The position numbers were made by a program, and so were the translations under genes. Shown here in pieces: positions 1-6,169 of a stretch of 7,026 nucleotides of DNA (the first letter of the stretch is position 1; each line of letters opens with the position of its first letter). This DNA is from Dehalococcoidales bacterium (GTDB lineage: Bacteria > Chloroflexota > Dehalococcoidia > Dehalococcoidales > RBG-16-60-22), in contig DAOVRI010000084.1 in NCBI GenBank assembly GCA_030628245.1, positions 1-7,026 of the forward strand. Direction: 5' to 3'. The notes beneath the pieces were generated by a model that saw nothing but the letters and a program-made list of their open reading frames with translations, did not search any database and was not told the DNA's origin.

Positions 1-69
1 CGGAGAATCGGTGATGAAGACGAGCCTGATTTAGACCTGTTCCTTGAAGAAGCTATCAGTTCCGACTGA
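1..69 (+). CDS. C-terminal end of an unidentified protein (partial, 5' cut)
   Basis: An open frame enters from the left edge and ends at TGA 67-69, giving 22 residues that end in LFLEEAISSD. The piece is strongly acidic (many Asp and Glu) and has no motif that I recognise, so no function is given. The stop lies 19 bases before the ATG of the acyl-CoA dehydrogenase on the same strand, so the two genes are probably co-transcribed. The call as coding rests on the open frame and the tight spacing only. A chance open frame of this length is possible. Confidence 0.5.
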   Translation, partial: RRIGDEDEPDLDLFLEEAISSD

Positions 70-88
70 CCTTATGGGGTGAAGCAGG

Positions 89-1246
89 ATGGACTTCGAG
101 CTATCGGAAGAACTGAAGATGATACAAAGTCTGGCACATGACTTTGTTAACGAGCAGCTCAAGCCGCTGGAAAGGGATATCCTGGGTCGGGCCGCCGACC
201 TCAGTGATGCCCGTACTTATCTTCCCGAAGAAAAAGAAGCGGAACTCGCCGGGATGGTCAGGGAGATGGGGCTGTGGGGTGTCGGCGTTCCGGAGGAGCT
301 GGGGGGTGCCGGGCTGGACGCCCTGGGGGTCTGCCTGGTTGAAGAGGAACTGGCGCAGACGGTAGTCCCCTTTCATTTCGGGGATGTAACCCCCATTCTT
401 TTCGACTGCAATAAGGAACAGCGGGAGGAATTCCTGCTGCCGGCTCTTAACTCTCAAAAGAAATCCTACCTGGCCCTGATGGAGTCGGGCGGGAGTGCCG
501 ACCCATCCGGCATGAAGACGAAAGCGGAGAAGTCTAACGGGCATTACCTGCTTAAAGGTAAAAAACTATCGCTCTCCCGGGCCGGCGACGACTATTTTGC
601 CGTTGTTTTCGCCGGTACCGATAGCGGCGTAACCTGCTTCCTGGTGGCTAAGGATACAAAGGGATTCAGCGTTACCGGCGGCGGTGAGAAGACCGGGTGG
701 TTAGCGCAGGTCAGGGAGCCAATGTCGCTGGTATTTAAAAATTGCCGGGTGCCTGCAGAGAATGTCCTGGGTGAAGAGGGTAAGGCTTTCCACCTGGGCA
801 GGAAATGGCTCCCGCAGCGGCGGGTGGTCAGGGGAGCCCGGTGCGTGGGTGTCGCCCGCAGGCTGCTCGATGAGGCTACCGTCCAGGCTCAATCGCTGGA
901 AACATTCGGGCAGCCCATTTTCAAGCGTACCAGCATCCAGGCGGCGCTGGCCGACATCGCCATGAATATTGAAGCCGCCAGGCTTATGGTGTATGAGGCG
1001 GCCTGGAAGTGGGATAATGGAAAATCGATATGGCGTGAAGCGGCTATGGTAAAGTTATACACCACCCAGATGGTTCAGACCGTTGTTGACAGGGTAGCTC
1101 ATATTTTCAACGGGCCGCCCTATATAGAAGGGTTGCCCATGGAAAGACTGTGTCGTCGTGCCCTAGAGTCCGGTGCTATCGAGCTTACCCTGGAGAAGCA
1201 GCGAAGTATCATCGCCGGCGATATCCTGAAAGGGTTGAAGGTCTAG
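89..1246 (+). CDS. Acyl-CoA dehydrogenase family protein (divergent active-site motifs)
   Basis: This 385-residue protein matches the usual length of acyl-CoA dehydrogenases, FAD flavoproteins that oxidise acyl-CoA to trans-2-enoyl-CoA and pass electrons to an electron-transfer flavoprotein. The order is typical: N-terminal helical domain (about 1-125, with VPEELGGAGLD at 68-78), middle beta domain (about 127-225), and C-terminal helical domain (about 237-382, with FGQPIFKRTSIQAALADIA from 273). The end LTLEKQR (366-372) lines up with the family's GTxEIQR, placing Glu365 where MCAD-type enzymes have their catalytic Glu. Oddities are IELT for YEGT, NGPPY (341-345) for the usual GGxGY, and ESGGSADPS (132-140) for TEPxxGSD. 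Fold and cofactor are therefore secure, but the substrate is unknown. The start is the ATG at 89, which gives a full N-terminal helix; the upstream GGGGTGAAGCAGG is only a loose ribosome binding site. It probably shares a transcript with the partial gene before it. Confidence 0.88.
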   Translation: MDFELSEELKMIQSLAHDFVNEQLKPLERDILGRAADLSDARTYLPEEKEAELAGMVREMGLWGVGVPEELGGAGLDALGVCLVEEELAQTVVPFHFGDVTPILFDCNKEQREEFLLPALNSQKKSYLALMESGGSADPSGMKTKAEKSNGHYLLKGKKLSLSRAGDDYFAVVFAGTDSGVTCFLVAKDTKGFSVTGGGEKTGWLAQVREPMSLVFKNCRVPAENVLGEEGKAFHLGRKWLPQRRVVRGARCVGVARRLLDEATVQAQSLETFGQPIFKRTSIQAALADIAMNIEAARLMVYEAAWKWDNGKSIWREAAMVKLYTTQMVQTVVDRVAHIFNGPPYIEGLPMERLCRRALESGAIELTLEKQRSIIAGDILKGLKV

Positions 1247-1301
1247 GCGAGACAGGAAGGAAATGAAGCGGTGATTCATTATAGGGAGACATACTGAGGT
1301 C

Positions 1302-1307
1302 GGGAGG
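1302..1307 (+). promoter_or_regulatory. Ribosome binding site of the inhibitor lipoprotein gene
   Basis: GGGAGG lies five bases before the ATG at 1313 and is a strong Shine-Dalgarno match. It fixes the start of the lipoprotein gene. In the 66-base gap 1247-1312 I see no convincing terminator hairpin or promoter pair, so read-through from the acyl-CoA dehydrogenase gene is possible. Confidence 0.7.
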
Positions 1308-1312
1308 CAAAC

Positions 1313-1867
1313 ATGAAAAGAGCTAAGTGGTATCTACCGTTACTGTTGGTAAGTATGTTGTTATTTGTAGGAGGAGCATGCGGACCGTCCGAACCACCTA
1401 TCGTCCCCCCAACAACACCGGAACCGATAACGGTAACACCGGAGGAACCATCAACCACTGATGTGGATGTTTCAGATTACCCTTCCTACACTACTATATC
1501 TATTTCCATTGATACCTTTCAAAATCAACCGCACATCGACGCAGTAATGAATGCCGTAGTAGGCGAGGAGCTCACGGTAACTCTAGGCTCCAATCCAACA
1601 ACAGGCTTTGGTTGGTCGGAGTTTGCAGAGATTAGTGACGAAACTATAGTACAGCAGACAAGCCACAAATACGTAGGCAAGGAATATGAAGAACCCCCTC
1701 CTCCAGGCACTTCTGGCGAAGAAGTATGGACTTTCAAGGCGCTTAAGAAAGGCACTACTACTATATCTATTGAATACAGTCGCCCATGGATAGAGGAGGA
1801 TATTGGACACTGGACAGTCACTATAACTGCTAACATTAAACGTGAAGGTGAAGGAGCTAGTAACTAA
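1313..1867 (+). CDS. Probable lipoprotein with chagasin-type (I42) cysteine peptidase inhibitor domain
   Basis: The 184-residue product starts with a Lys/Arg-containing n-region and a hydrophobic stretch (about 8-19), then VGGAC with Cys23. This looks like a signal peptide with a non-ideal lipobox (Gly where Leu is usual), so a secreted or membrane-anchored protein is expected. Residues 25-50 form a Pro/Thr/Glu-rich linker. The rest carries the three loop motifs of the chagasin family (MEROPS I42), inhibitors of papain-like C1 peptidases: NPTTGFGW (94-101), GTSGEEVWTF (132-141) and YSRPW (155-159). All three loops that enter the peptidase active site are therefore present and the domain looks complete. 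The gene is AT-richer than its neighbours: I counted 25 G+C in bases 1621-1680 against 36 in 2161-2220. It also uses many ACT, ACA and ATA codons, suggesting a different origin. No matching peptidase gene is in the window, so the target, own or foreign, is unknown. Confidence 0.85.
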   Translation: MKRAKWYLPLLLVSMLLFVGGACGPSEPPIVPPTTPEPITVTPEEPSTTDVDVSDYPSYTTISISIDTFQNQPHIDAVMNAVVGEELTVTLGSNPTTGFGWSEFAEISDETIVQQTSHKYVGKEYEEPPPPGTSGEEVWTFKALKKGTTTISIEYSRPWIEEDIGHWTVTITANIKREGEGASN

Positions 1868-1898
1868 ATCGAAGAGACAGATACGGGGTAGAGTAGAG

Positions 1899-3440
1899 AT
1901 GAACCAATATGACTACATAGTAGTGGGCAGTGGTATCGGCGGGCTGTATACGGCGTTGCTGGCCAAAGAGCAGGGCAGCGTGCTGGTTATCACCAAGGGC
2001 AGCATTGACGACTGCAATACCAAGCACGCTCAGGGCGGCATTGCGGCGGCTGTCAGCAAGGATGATTCGCCGGAACTGCATTTGCAGGACACGATAAATG
2101 CCGGCGACGGTCTGTCCGACGAGGCAGCGGTACGTATCTTGGTCAGGGAGGCGCCGGCGCGCATCGCCGACCTTGTGGATTACCGGGTGCCGTTCGATAC
2201 TCTTGACGGCGAGATTGCCCTGACCATGGAAGCGGCCCACAGCGTGCCCCGTGTCCTTCATGCCGGGGGAGATGCCACCGGCGAGCGTATTGAAGTTGCG
2301 TTGAGTCAGCGGGTGCGTTCGTGCGGGATTCGGGTGCTTGAGAATTTCCTGGCGACCGAAATTCTGGTGGAAAAGGGGAAGGTGGCCGGCATCCGGGCCC
2401 TGGAATGCCGTACCGGTACCGTTGAAGAATTCGGGTGCCGCTACCTGATTCTGGCGACCGGCGGCGCCGGCCAGCTATTTAAATACAATACGAATTCCGA
2501 CATAGCCACCGGTGACGGCATTGCTCTTGCCTTTAACGCCGGCGCCGAGATTGCCGACATGGAATTTTTCCAGTTTCACCCCACCGCCCTCCGCATGCCC
2601 GGTGTTATCCCTTTTCTGATATCGGAAGCCGTGCGCGGGGAGGGGGGAGTGCTGCGTGACGCCGCGGGCTACCGTTTCATGGCCGACTATCATGAGAAAG
2701 AGGAACTGGCGCCCAGGGATGTCGTTGCCCGCAGCATTTTATACGAGATGAAAAAGACTGGCTCGGACCGGGTTTTCCTGGATGTTACCCATTTGCCGCC
2801 CCATACCATTACCGCCCGTTTCCCGCATATCTACCGCTTTTGCCTTGACCACGGACTGGATATTACCAGGAGCCTGATACCGGTGGCGCCGGCCGCGCAC
2901 TACATGATTGGAGGTATTAAGACCAATAGCTGGGGAGAAACGAATATTGCCGGTTTATTCGCCACCGGAGAAGTGGCCTGCACAGGGGTCCATGGGGCAA
3001 ACCGCCTCGCCTCGAACTCACTGCTGGAAGCGATTGTGTTCAGCAAAAGAATAGTGGAAAGAACCAGAAACAAATCAAAAGAGAAAATTACTACCGTCGA
3101 GAGAGCCAGAGACATGTACCCATCACTCGGCCAGAGGCCGATTCCACGGGCATTGCCACATGCCGGACTTACCGCTCTACAGCAGTTACACTGGGACAGG
3201 GTCGGCATCATTCGCGATAGGGAAGGTTTGAGCGAGGCGGCCGGTATCTTGGCAGGATGGCAGCATTCGTTAAGTCCGCCTACGGAACAGCCTTCCTATG
3301 AGCTGAGTAACCTGATATTAACCGGGCGGTTGTTGACGGAAGCGGCATTTATCAGGGAAGAAAGCCGCGGCGCCCACTTCCGGTCCGATTTTCCCCAGAG
3401 TTCGCCGAAATGGCAGTGCCACATCATATGGAAAAAGTAA
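1899..3440 (+). CDS. nadB: L-aspartate oxidase
   Basis: This enzyme oxidises L-aspartate to iminoaspartate with FAD, the first step of de novo NAD synthesis before quinolinate synthase (NadA). The 513-residue product is slightly shorter than E. coli NadB (540) but complete. It shows GSGIGG (10-15, FAD binding), KHAQGGIAAAV (42-52), EAAHSVPRVLHAGGDATG (111-128), QFHPT (225-229), RGEGG (246-250), APRDVVAR (271-278), HYMIGG (334-339), HGANRLASNSLLE (365-377) and the C-terminal ESRGAHFRSDFP (488-499). His227, Arg273, His334 and Arg369 match E. coli His244, Arg290, His351 and Arg386 with a constant offset of 17, so activity is expected. In an anaerobe fumarate would be the likely electron acceptor. 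The frame stays open upstream to a GTG at 1842, but that start overlaps the lipoprotein gene and adds 19 basic, non-family residues. The ATG at 1899, after GGGGTAGAG and directly before the FAD-binding strand, is preferred. nadA and nadC are not in the window. Confidence 0.95.
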   Translation: MNQYDYIVVGSGIGGLYTALLAKEQGSVLVITKGSIDDCNTKHAQGGIAAAVSKDDSPELHLQDTINAGDGLSDEAAVRILVREAPARIADLVDYRVPFDTLDGEIALTMEAAHSVPRVLHAGGDATGERIEVALSQRVRSCGIRVLENFLATEILVEKGKVAGIRALECRTGTVEEFGCRYLILATGGAGQLFKYNTNSDIATGDGIALAFNAGAEIADMEFFQFHPTALRMPGVIPFLISEAVRGEGGVLRDAAGYRFMADYHEKEELAPRDVVARSILYEMKKTGSDRVFLDVTHLPPHTITARFPHIYRFCLDHGLDITRSLIPVAPAAHYMIGGIKTNSWGETNIAGLFATGEVACTGVHGANRLASNSLLEAIVFSKRIVERTRNKSKEKITTVERARDMYPSLGQRPIPRALPHAGLTALQQLHWDRVGIIRDREGLSEAAGILAGWQHSLSPPTEQPSYELSNLILTGRLLTEAAFIREESRGAHFRSDFPQSSPKWQCHIIWKK

Positions 3441-3490
3441 AAAACTTTCTGCGGATGGTCTTACCTGTCTCATGTCCCCGGAAGCTGCAT

Positions 3491-3520
3491 TTGAAAAAGA
3501 ATCGGCTTATGCATTATAAA
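3491..3520 (+). promoter_or_regulatory. Candidate sigma-70-type promoter for the foldase-hom-thrC operon
   Basis: TTGAAA (3491-3496) and TATAAA (3515-3520) are separated by 18 bases and sit in the AT-rich 122-base gap after nadB. A start of transcription near 3527 would leave a short leader of about 35 bases before the TTG start codon. I see no terminator hairpin with a T-run, riboswitch or T-box-like leader in 3441-3562. The call rests on consensus likeness and position only. Confidence 0.45.
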
Positions 3521-3551
3521 TATAACAGCAGTCCGTAAAATTTATGATAGA

Positions 3552-3555
3552 AGGG
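3552..3555 (+). promoter_or_regulatory. Ribosome binding site supporting a TTG start
   Basis: AGGG within GAAGGGAAAAG lies seven bases before the TTG at 3563. No ATG or GTG in the same frame offers a start that would keep both the Lys-rich N-terminus and the membrane segment. The site therefore supports TTG as the real start codon of the foldase gene. Confidence 0.6.
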
Positions 3556-3562
3556 AAAAGTC

Positions 3563-4852
3563 TTGGCTAAGAAAAAGAAAGTAGAGAAACCCCAGCGCGA
3601 ATTTACCCGGCGTCAGCTATCACACCTGCAGAAGCAAAAACGGCGACAACGCTTCGTCTTTATCGGAGGGGTTACGGTCATTGCCGCGGTTGTTTTAATC
3701 GTCCTGATAGGGTGGTTAATTGGGGAGGTACTCCCCCTGCACAAGACAGTTCTCAAGGTAAACGGTACCGAATTTGATACGAGTTACTACATTGACGTAC
3801 TGAAAATCGCCGGGGCAAGCCAGCCGGATTCAAATCTTCAAGCGATGGCCGGTAGCGTGATACAACAGGTTACGCAGGATGAGCTAGTCAGGCAGGCAGC
3901 CGAGAAACTCGGCATAACCGTAAGTGATGAAGAAGTGAAAAAAAGGCTGAAAGATTTGGGTGCTCCTGTAAGCGATGGTTACGTCGGTTTTTTCCGGGGT
4001 CAGTTGCTGCAGACCCGGCTCAAAGATAGGTATTTCGGGGCTCAGGTACTGGAGTCTGACGAACAGGTACATGCCATGGCAATGCTGGTGGAGAGTGAGA
4101 GCCAGGCGCTTGAAACCAGAAACAGGTTGCAGAGTGGTGATAACTTTACGGCGCTGGCCGAGGAGTTCGCACAAAACTATTACTCTAAAAATGTAAATAA
4201 GGGTGACTTTGGCTGGCACCCGGAGGTCATACTTAAAAACCAGCTGGGCTCTGTCGTAGCCCTGGACTACGCCTTCGATGCGGAAGTGGGGGCGTTGAGC
4301 GAGCCCCTTTACGATGAAGAAATTTATAAGCAATTGGGCTACTGGCTGAACAGGGTTAACGATATACCGGAAGAGGGTTCGGCCAGCGTGTCGGCCGTCT
4401 TCTTAAGCAGCGAGGAAGAGGCGATGGAGATTAAAGCTAGACTGGAAGCAGGAGAAGAACTCAGGCCCATCGCCGATGAATATTCCGATTACAGTCCTTC
4501 CCGGGATAAGCACGGGGAACTGGGCACGATAATGCCGGAAGAAATAAGCGAGCTCTTTGATGCATATGTTTTCAGCCTGGGGGTAGAGTTGGGGAAATGG
4601 AGTGAGCCCATCCGTGACGATGCCTACTGGACTAAAGGCGGATACTGGCTGGTAGAGGTGGTCGATAAGGATGACGATAGGAAGCTCAGCAGCGAGGACC
4701 GGACTACTCTCATACAGCAGCTCTTTGACGACTGGCTTAACAGAGTGTGGGGTGACCCTGAGAATGATGTTGATAATAGCTACTTGACCGAAGAATTAGG
4801 GCAATGGGCGATAGACCGGGCGTTGAAGGATATGCAAGAAGCGGAGGGGTAA
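3563..4852 (+). CDS. Membrane-anchored SurA/PrsA-like foldase with two degenerate parvulin-like domains
   Basis: The 429-residue product starts at TTG. A Lys/Arg-rich cytoplasmic N-terminus (1-30) precedes one membrane helix (about 31-54, FVFIGGVTVIAAVVLIVLIG), and the rest should lie outside the membrane. There is no lipobox Cys. Residues 62-160 resemble a SurA-type N-terminal chaperone region (VLKVNGTEFDTSYY, then helices). Two parvulin (PpiC-type rotamase) units follow. The first spans about 168-267, with GDFGWHP (214-220), EVGALSEPLY (241-250) and GYWLNRV (259-265). The second spans about 274-370, with GELGTIM (318-324), GKWSEPI (344-350) and GYWLVEV (360-366). By motif alignment both units lack the two active-site histidines: the first-strand HILV motif reads AMLV (173-176) and AVFL (278-281), and the final GYHII reads GYW. 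The likely role is folding or holding secreted proteins, with isomerase activity doubtful. It is first of the apparent operon with homoserine dehydrogenase, whose start lies one base after its stop. Confidence 0.85.
   Translation: MAKKKKVEKPQREFTRRQLSHLQKQKRRQRFVFIGGVTVIAAVVLIVLIGWLIGEVLPLHKTVLKVNGTEFDTSYYIDVLKIAGASQPDSNLQAMAGSVIQQVTQDELVRQAAEKLGITVSDEEVKKRLKDLGAPVSDGYVGFFRGQLLQTRLKDRYFGAQVLESDEQVHAMAMLVESESQALETRNRLQSGDNFTALAEEFAQNYYSKNVNKGDFGWHPEVILKNQLGSVVALDYAFDAEVGALSEPLYDEEIYKQLGYWLNRVNDIPEEGSASVSAVFLSSEEEAMEIKARLEAGEELRPIADEYSDYSPSRDKHGELGTIMPEEISELFDAYVFSLGVELGKWSEPIRDDAYWTKGGYWLVEVVDKDDDRKLSSEDRTTLIQQLFDDWLNRVWGDPENDVDNSYLTEELGQWAIDRALKDMQEAEG
4843..4849 (+). promoter_or_regulatory. 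Ribosome binding site of hom inside the end of the foldase gene
   Basis: GGAGGGG lies within the last codons of the foldase gene. The TAA stop occupies 4850-4852 and the ATG of homoserine dehydrogenase follows after one base. This layout suggests translational coupling between the two genes and confirms the start at 4854. Confidence 0.7.
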
Positions 4853-4853
4853 C

Positions 4854-6167
4854 ATGGAGAAAAAAACAATCGGAGTCGGGCTGATAGGCCTGGGGGTGGT
4901 TGCCGGACAGGTGGCCGCGGTACTGACGGACAAGGCGGACGAGCTGGCGGAGAAGGTTGGTTGCCCACTGGTACTGCGTAAGATTAAGGTCTTGCCGCAG
5001 GACTTATCGCGCCCGCAGGCAAAAGAGATGCCTGCCGAGCTTTTCACTACCGATGACGAGGAGTTCTTCGGGGAGCCCGGTATAGATATCGTCGTCGAGG
5101 CCATCGGTGGTGTCAGCCCGGCACTGGACTACCATAAAAGGGCTATCGAAAGTGGTAAACACGTTGTCACTTCTAATAAAGAGCTTATTGCCAAGCACGG
5201 CACGGAGCTGCTGGCACTGGCACGGCGGCACGGCGTGGGTCTGCAATACGAAGCCAGTGTCGGCGGGGGTATCCCGCTGATTGCCCCGTTCAAGCATGAC
5301 CTGGTGGCTAATAATATCAGCGGTATTTTCGCCATCATCAACGGCACCACCAATTATATCCTCACCATGATGGCCCGGGAGGGCATGGACTTTGCCTCGG
5401 CCCTCAAGCAGGCGCAGGAGCTGGGCTATGCCGAGGCTAACCCGGAAAACGATGTCGAAGGGATAGATGCCAACTATAAGCTGGCCATACTGGCTTCACT
5501 GGCCTTTCAGACTCAGGTGCGCCCGCAGGATATTTACCGTGAGGGTATATCGCGACTCACCAGCCACGACTTTCGATACGCCCGGGAGCTGGGTTTTGCC
5601 ATCAAGCTGCTGGCCATAGCCAAGCAGCGTGACGATTCCATTGAAGTCAGGGTACACCCGGTATTCATTCCCGCCGACTCCTTTCTGGCCAAGGTCGACG
5701 GTGTTTATAACTGCGTTCAGGTTGAAGGCGACCTCGCAGGCAAGGTACTCTTCATGGGTGAAGGCGCCGGCGCCAATCCCACCAGCAGCGCCGTCATTGC
5801 CGATGTCGTTTCCTCGGCGCGGAAGATTGTCCTGGGAATCGGCAGTATCTCCACCTGGAAAGCAGTAGCGGGCAGGAGTATCAAGCCCATGGATGAAATT
5901 GAAACGCAGTATTACGTCAGGTTGAGCGCCGCCGACCGACCCGGTGTCCTGGCGCAGATTGCTACCGTCTTCGGTAAGAATAATATAAGCATTTCGTCGG
6001 CGATACAGCCGGAGTCGGATAGTAAAACGCAGACGGCGGAAATAGTGATTATGACCCACCCCGCCCGGGAGAAGGCCATGCAGAAAGCGCTCGGCGAGCT
6101 GGAAAAGCTCGAAGTGGTCAGGGAAATAAGCAATTTCATCCGGGTCGAGGAAATAGAGGGCGGTTAG
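4854..6167 (+). CDS. hom: Homoserine dehydrogenase with C-terminal ACT domain
   Basis: It reduces aspartate 4-semialdehyde to homoserine with NAD(P)H in the cytoplasm, the branch point toward threonine and methionine. The 437-residue length is usual for the monofunctional enzyme (no aspartate kinase domain). Visible parts are the Rossmann loop GLIGLGVVAG (9-18), VEAIGG (81-86), VTSNKELIAKHG (105-116), EASVGGGIPLI (133-143), NGTTNYIL (163-170) and GYAEANPENDVEGIDANYKL (191-210). Glu194, Asp205 and Lys209 match yeast Glu208, Asp219 and Lys223 with a constant offset of 14, and Lys109 lies in the conserved NK motif, so the catalytic set is intact. The third Gly of the dinucleotide loop is Ala16, a mild variation. 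Residues about 353-432 form an ACT domain (DRPGVLAQIATVFGKNNISI from 361), which in this family usually gives feedback control by threonine. It sits between the foldase (1-base gap) and threonine synthase (2-base gap), so one transcript is likely. Confidence 0.96.
   Translation: MEKKTIGVGLIGLGVVAGQVAAVLTDKADELAEKVGCPLVLRKIKVLPQDLSRPQAKEMPAELFTTDDEEFFGEPGIDIVVEAIGGVSPALDYHKRAIESGKHVVTSNKELIAKHGTELLALARRHGVGLQYEASVGGGIPLIAPFKHDLVANNISGIFAIINGTTNYILTMMAREGMDFASALKQAQELGYAEANPENDVEGIDANYKLAILASLAFQTQVRPQDIYREGISRLTSHDFRYARELGFAIKLLAIAKQRDDSIEVRVHPVFIPADSFLAKVDGVYNCVQVEGDLAGKVLFMGEGAGANPTSSAVIADVVSSARKIVLGIGSISTWKAVAGRSIKPMDEIETQYYVRLSAADRPGVLAQIATVFGKNNISISSAIQPESDSKTQTAEIVIMTHPAREKAMQKALGELEKLEVVREISNFIRVEEIEGG
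6155..6160 (+). promoter_or_regulatory. Ribosome binding site of thrC inside the end of hom
   Basis: AGAGGG, within the last codons of homoserine dehydrogenase, lies nine bases before the ATG at 6170. The hom stop TAG (6165-6167) is two bases before that ATG. The pair is tightly packed and the start of thrC is supported by it. Confidence 0.6.
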
Positions 6168-6169
6168 CG

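Noticed and set aside
1247..1312. Possible promoter (TTGAAG at 1235-1240 and TTATAG at 1279-1284) before the lipoprotein gene.
   Set aside because: The spacing is 38 bases, far outside the 16-19 expected for a sigma-70 promoter, and no better pair is visible.
1490..1771. Direct repeat of 15 bases (ACTACTATATCTATT) at 1490-1504 and 1757-1771.
   Set aside because: Both copies are in frame and encode TTISI in two beta strands of the inhibitor. With the AT-rich codons of this gene the match is explained by similar peptide sequence and not by a mobile or regulatory repeat.
1842..1898. In-frame upstream extension of nadB to a GTG at 1842.
   Set aside because: It would overlap the lipoprotein gene and add 19 basic residues before the FAD-binding strand, which NadB proteins normally have right at the N-terminus. 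The ATG at 1899 has an acceptable ribosome binding site.
3428..3538. Small open frame of 36 codons (ATG 3428 to TAA 3538) overlapping the end of nadB, with a Lys/Arg-rich product.
   Set aside because: It has no Shine-Dalgarno sequence, overlaps nadB by 13 bases in another frame, covers the candidate promoter and shows no recognisable motif. It is best explained as chance.
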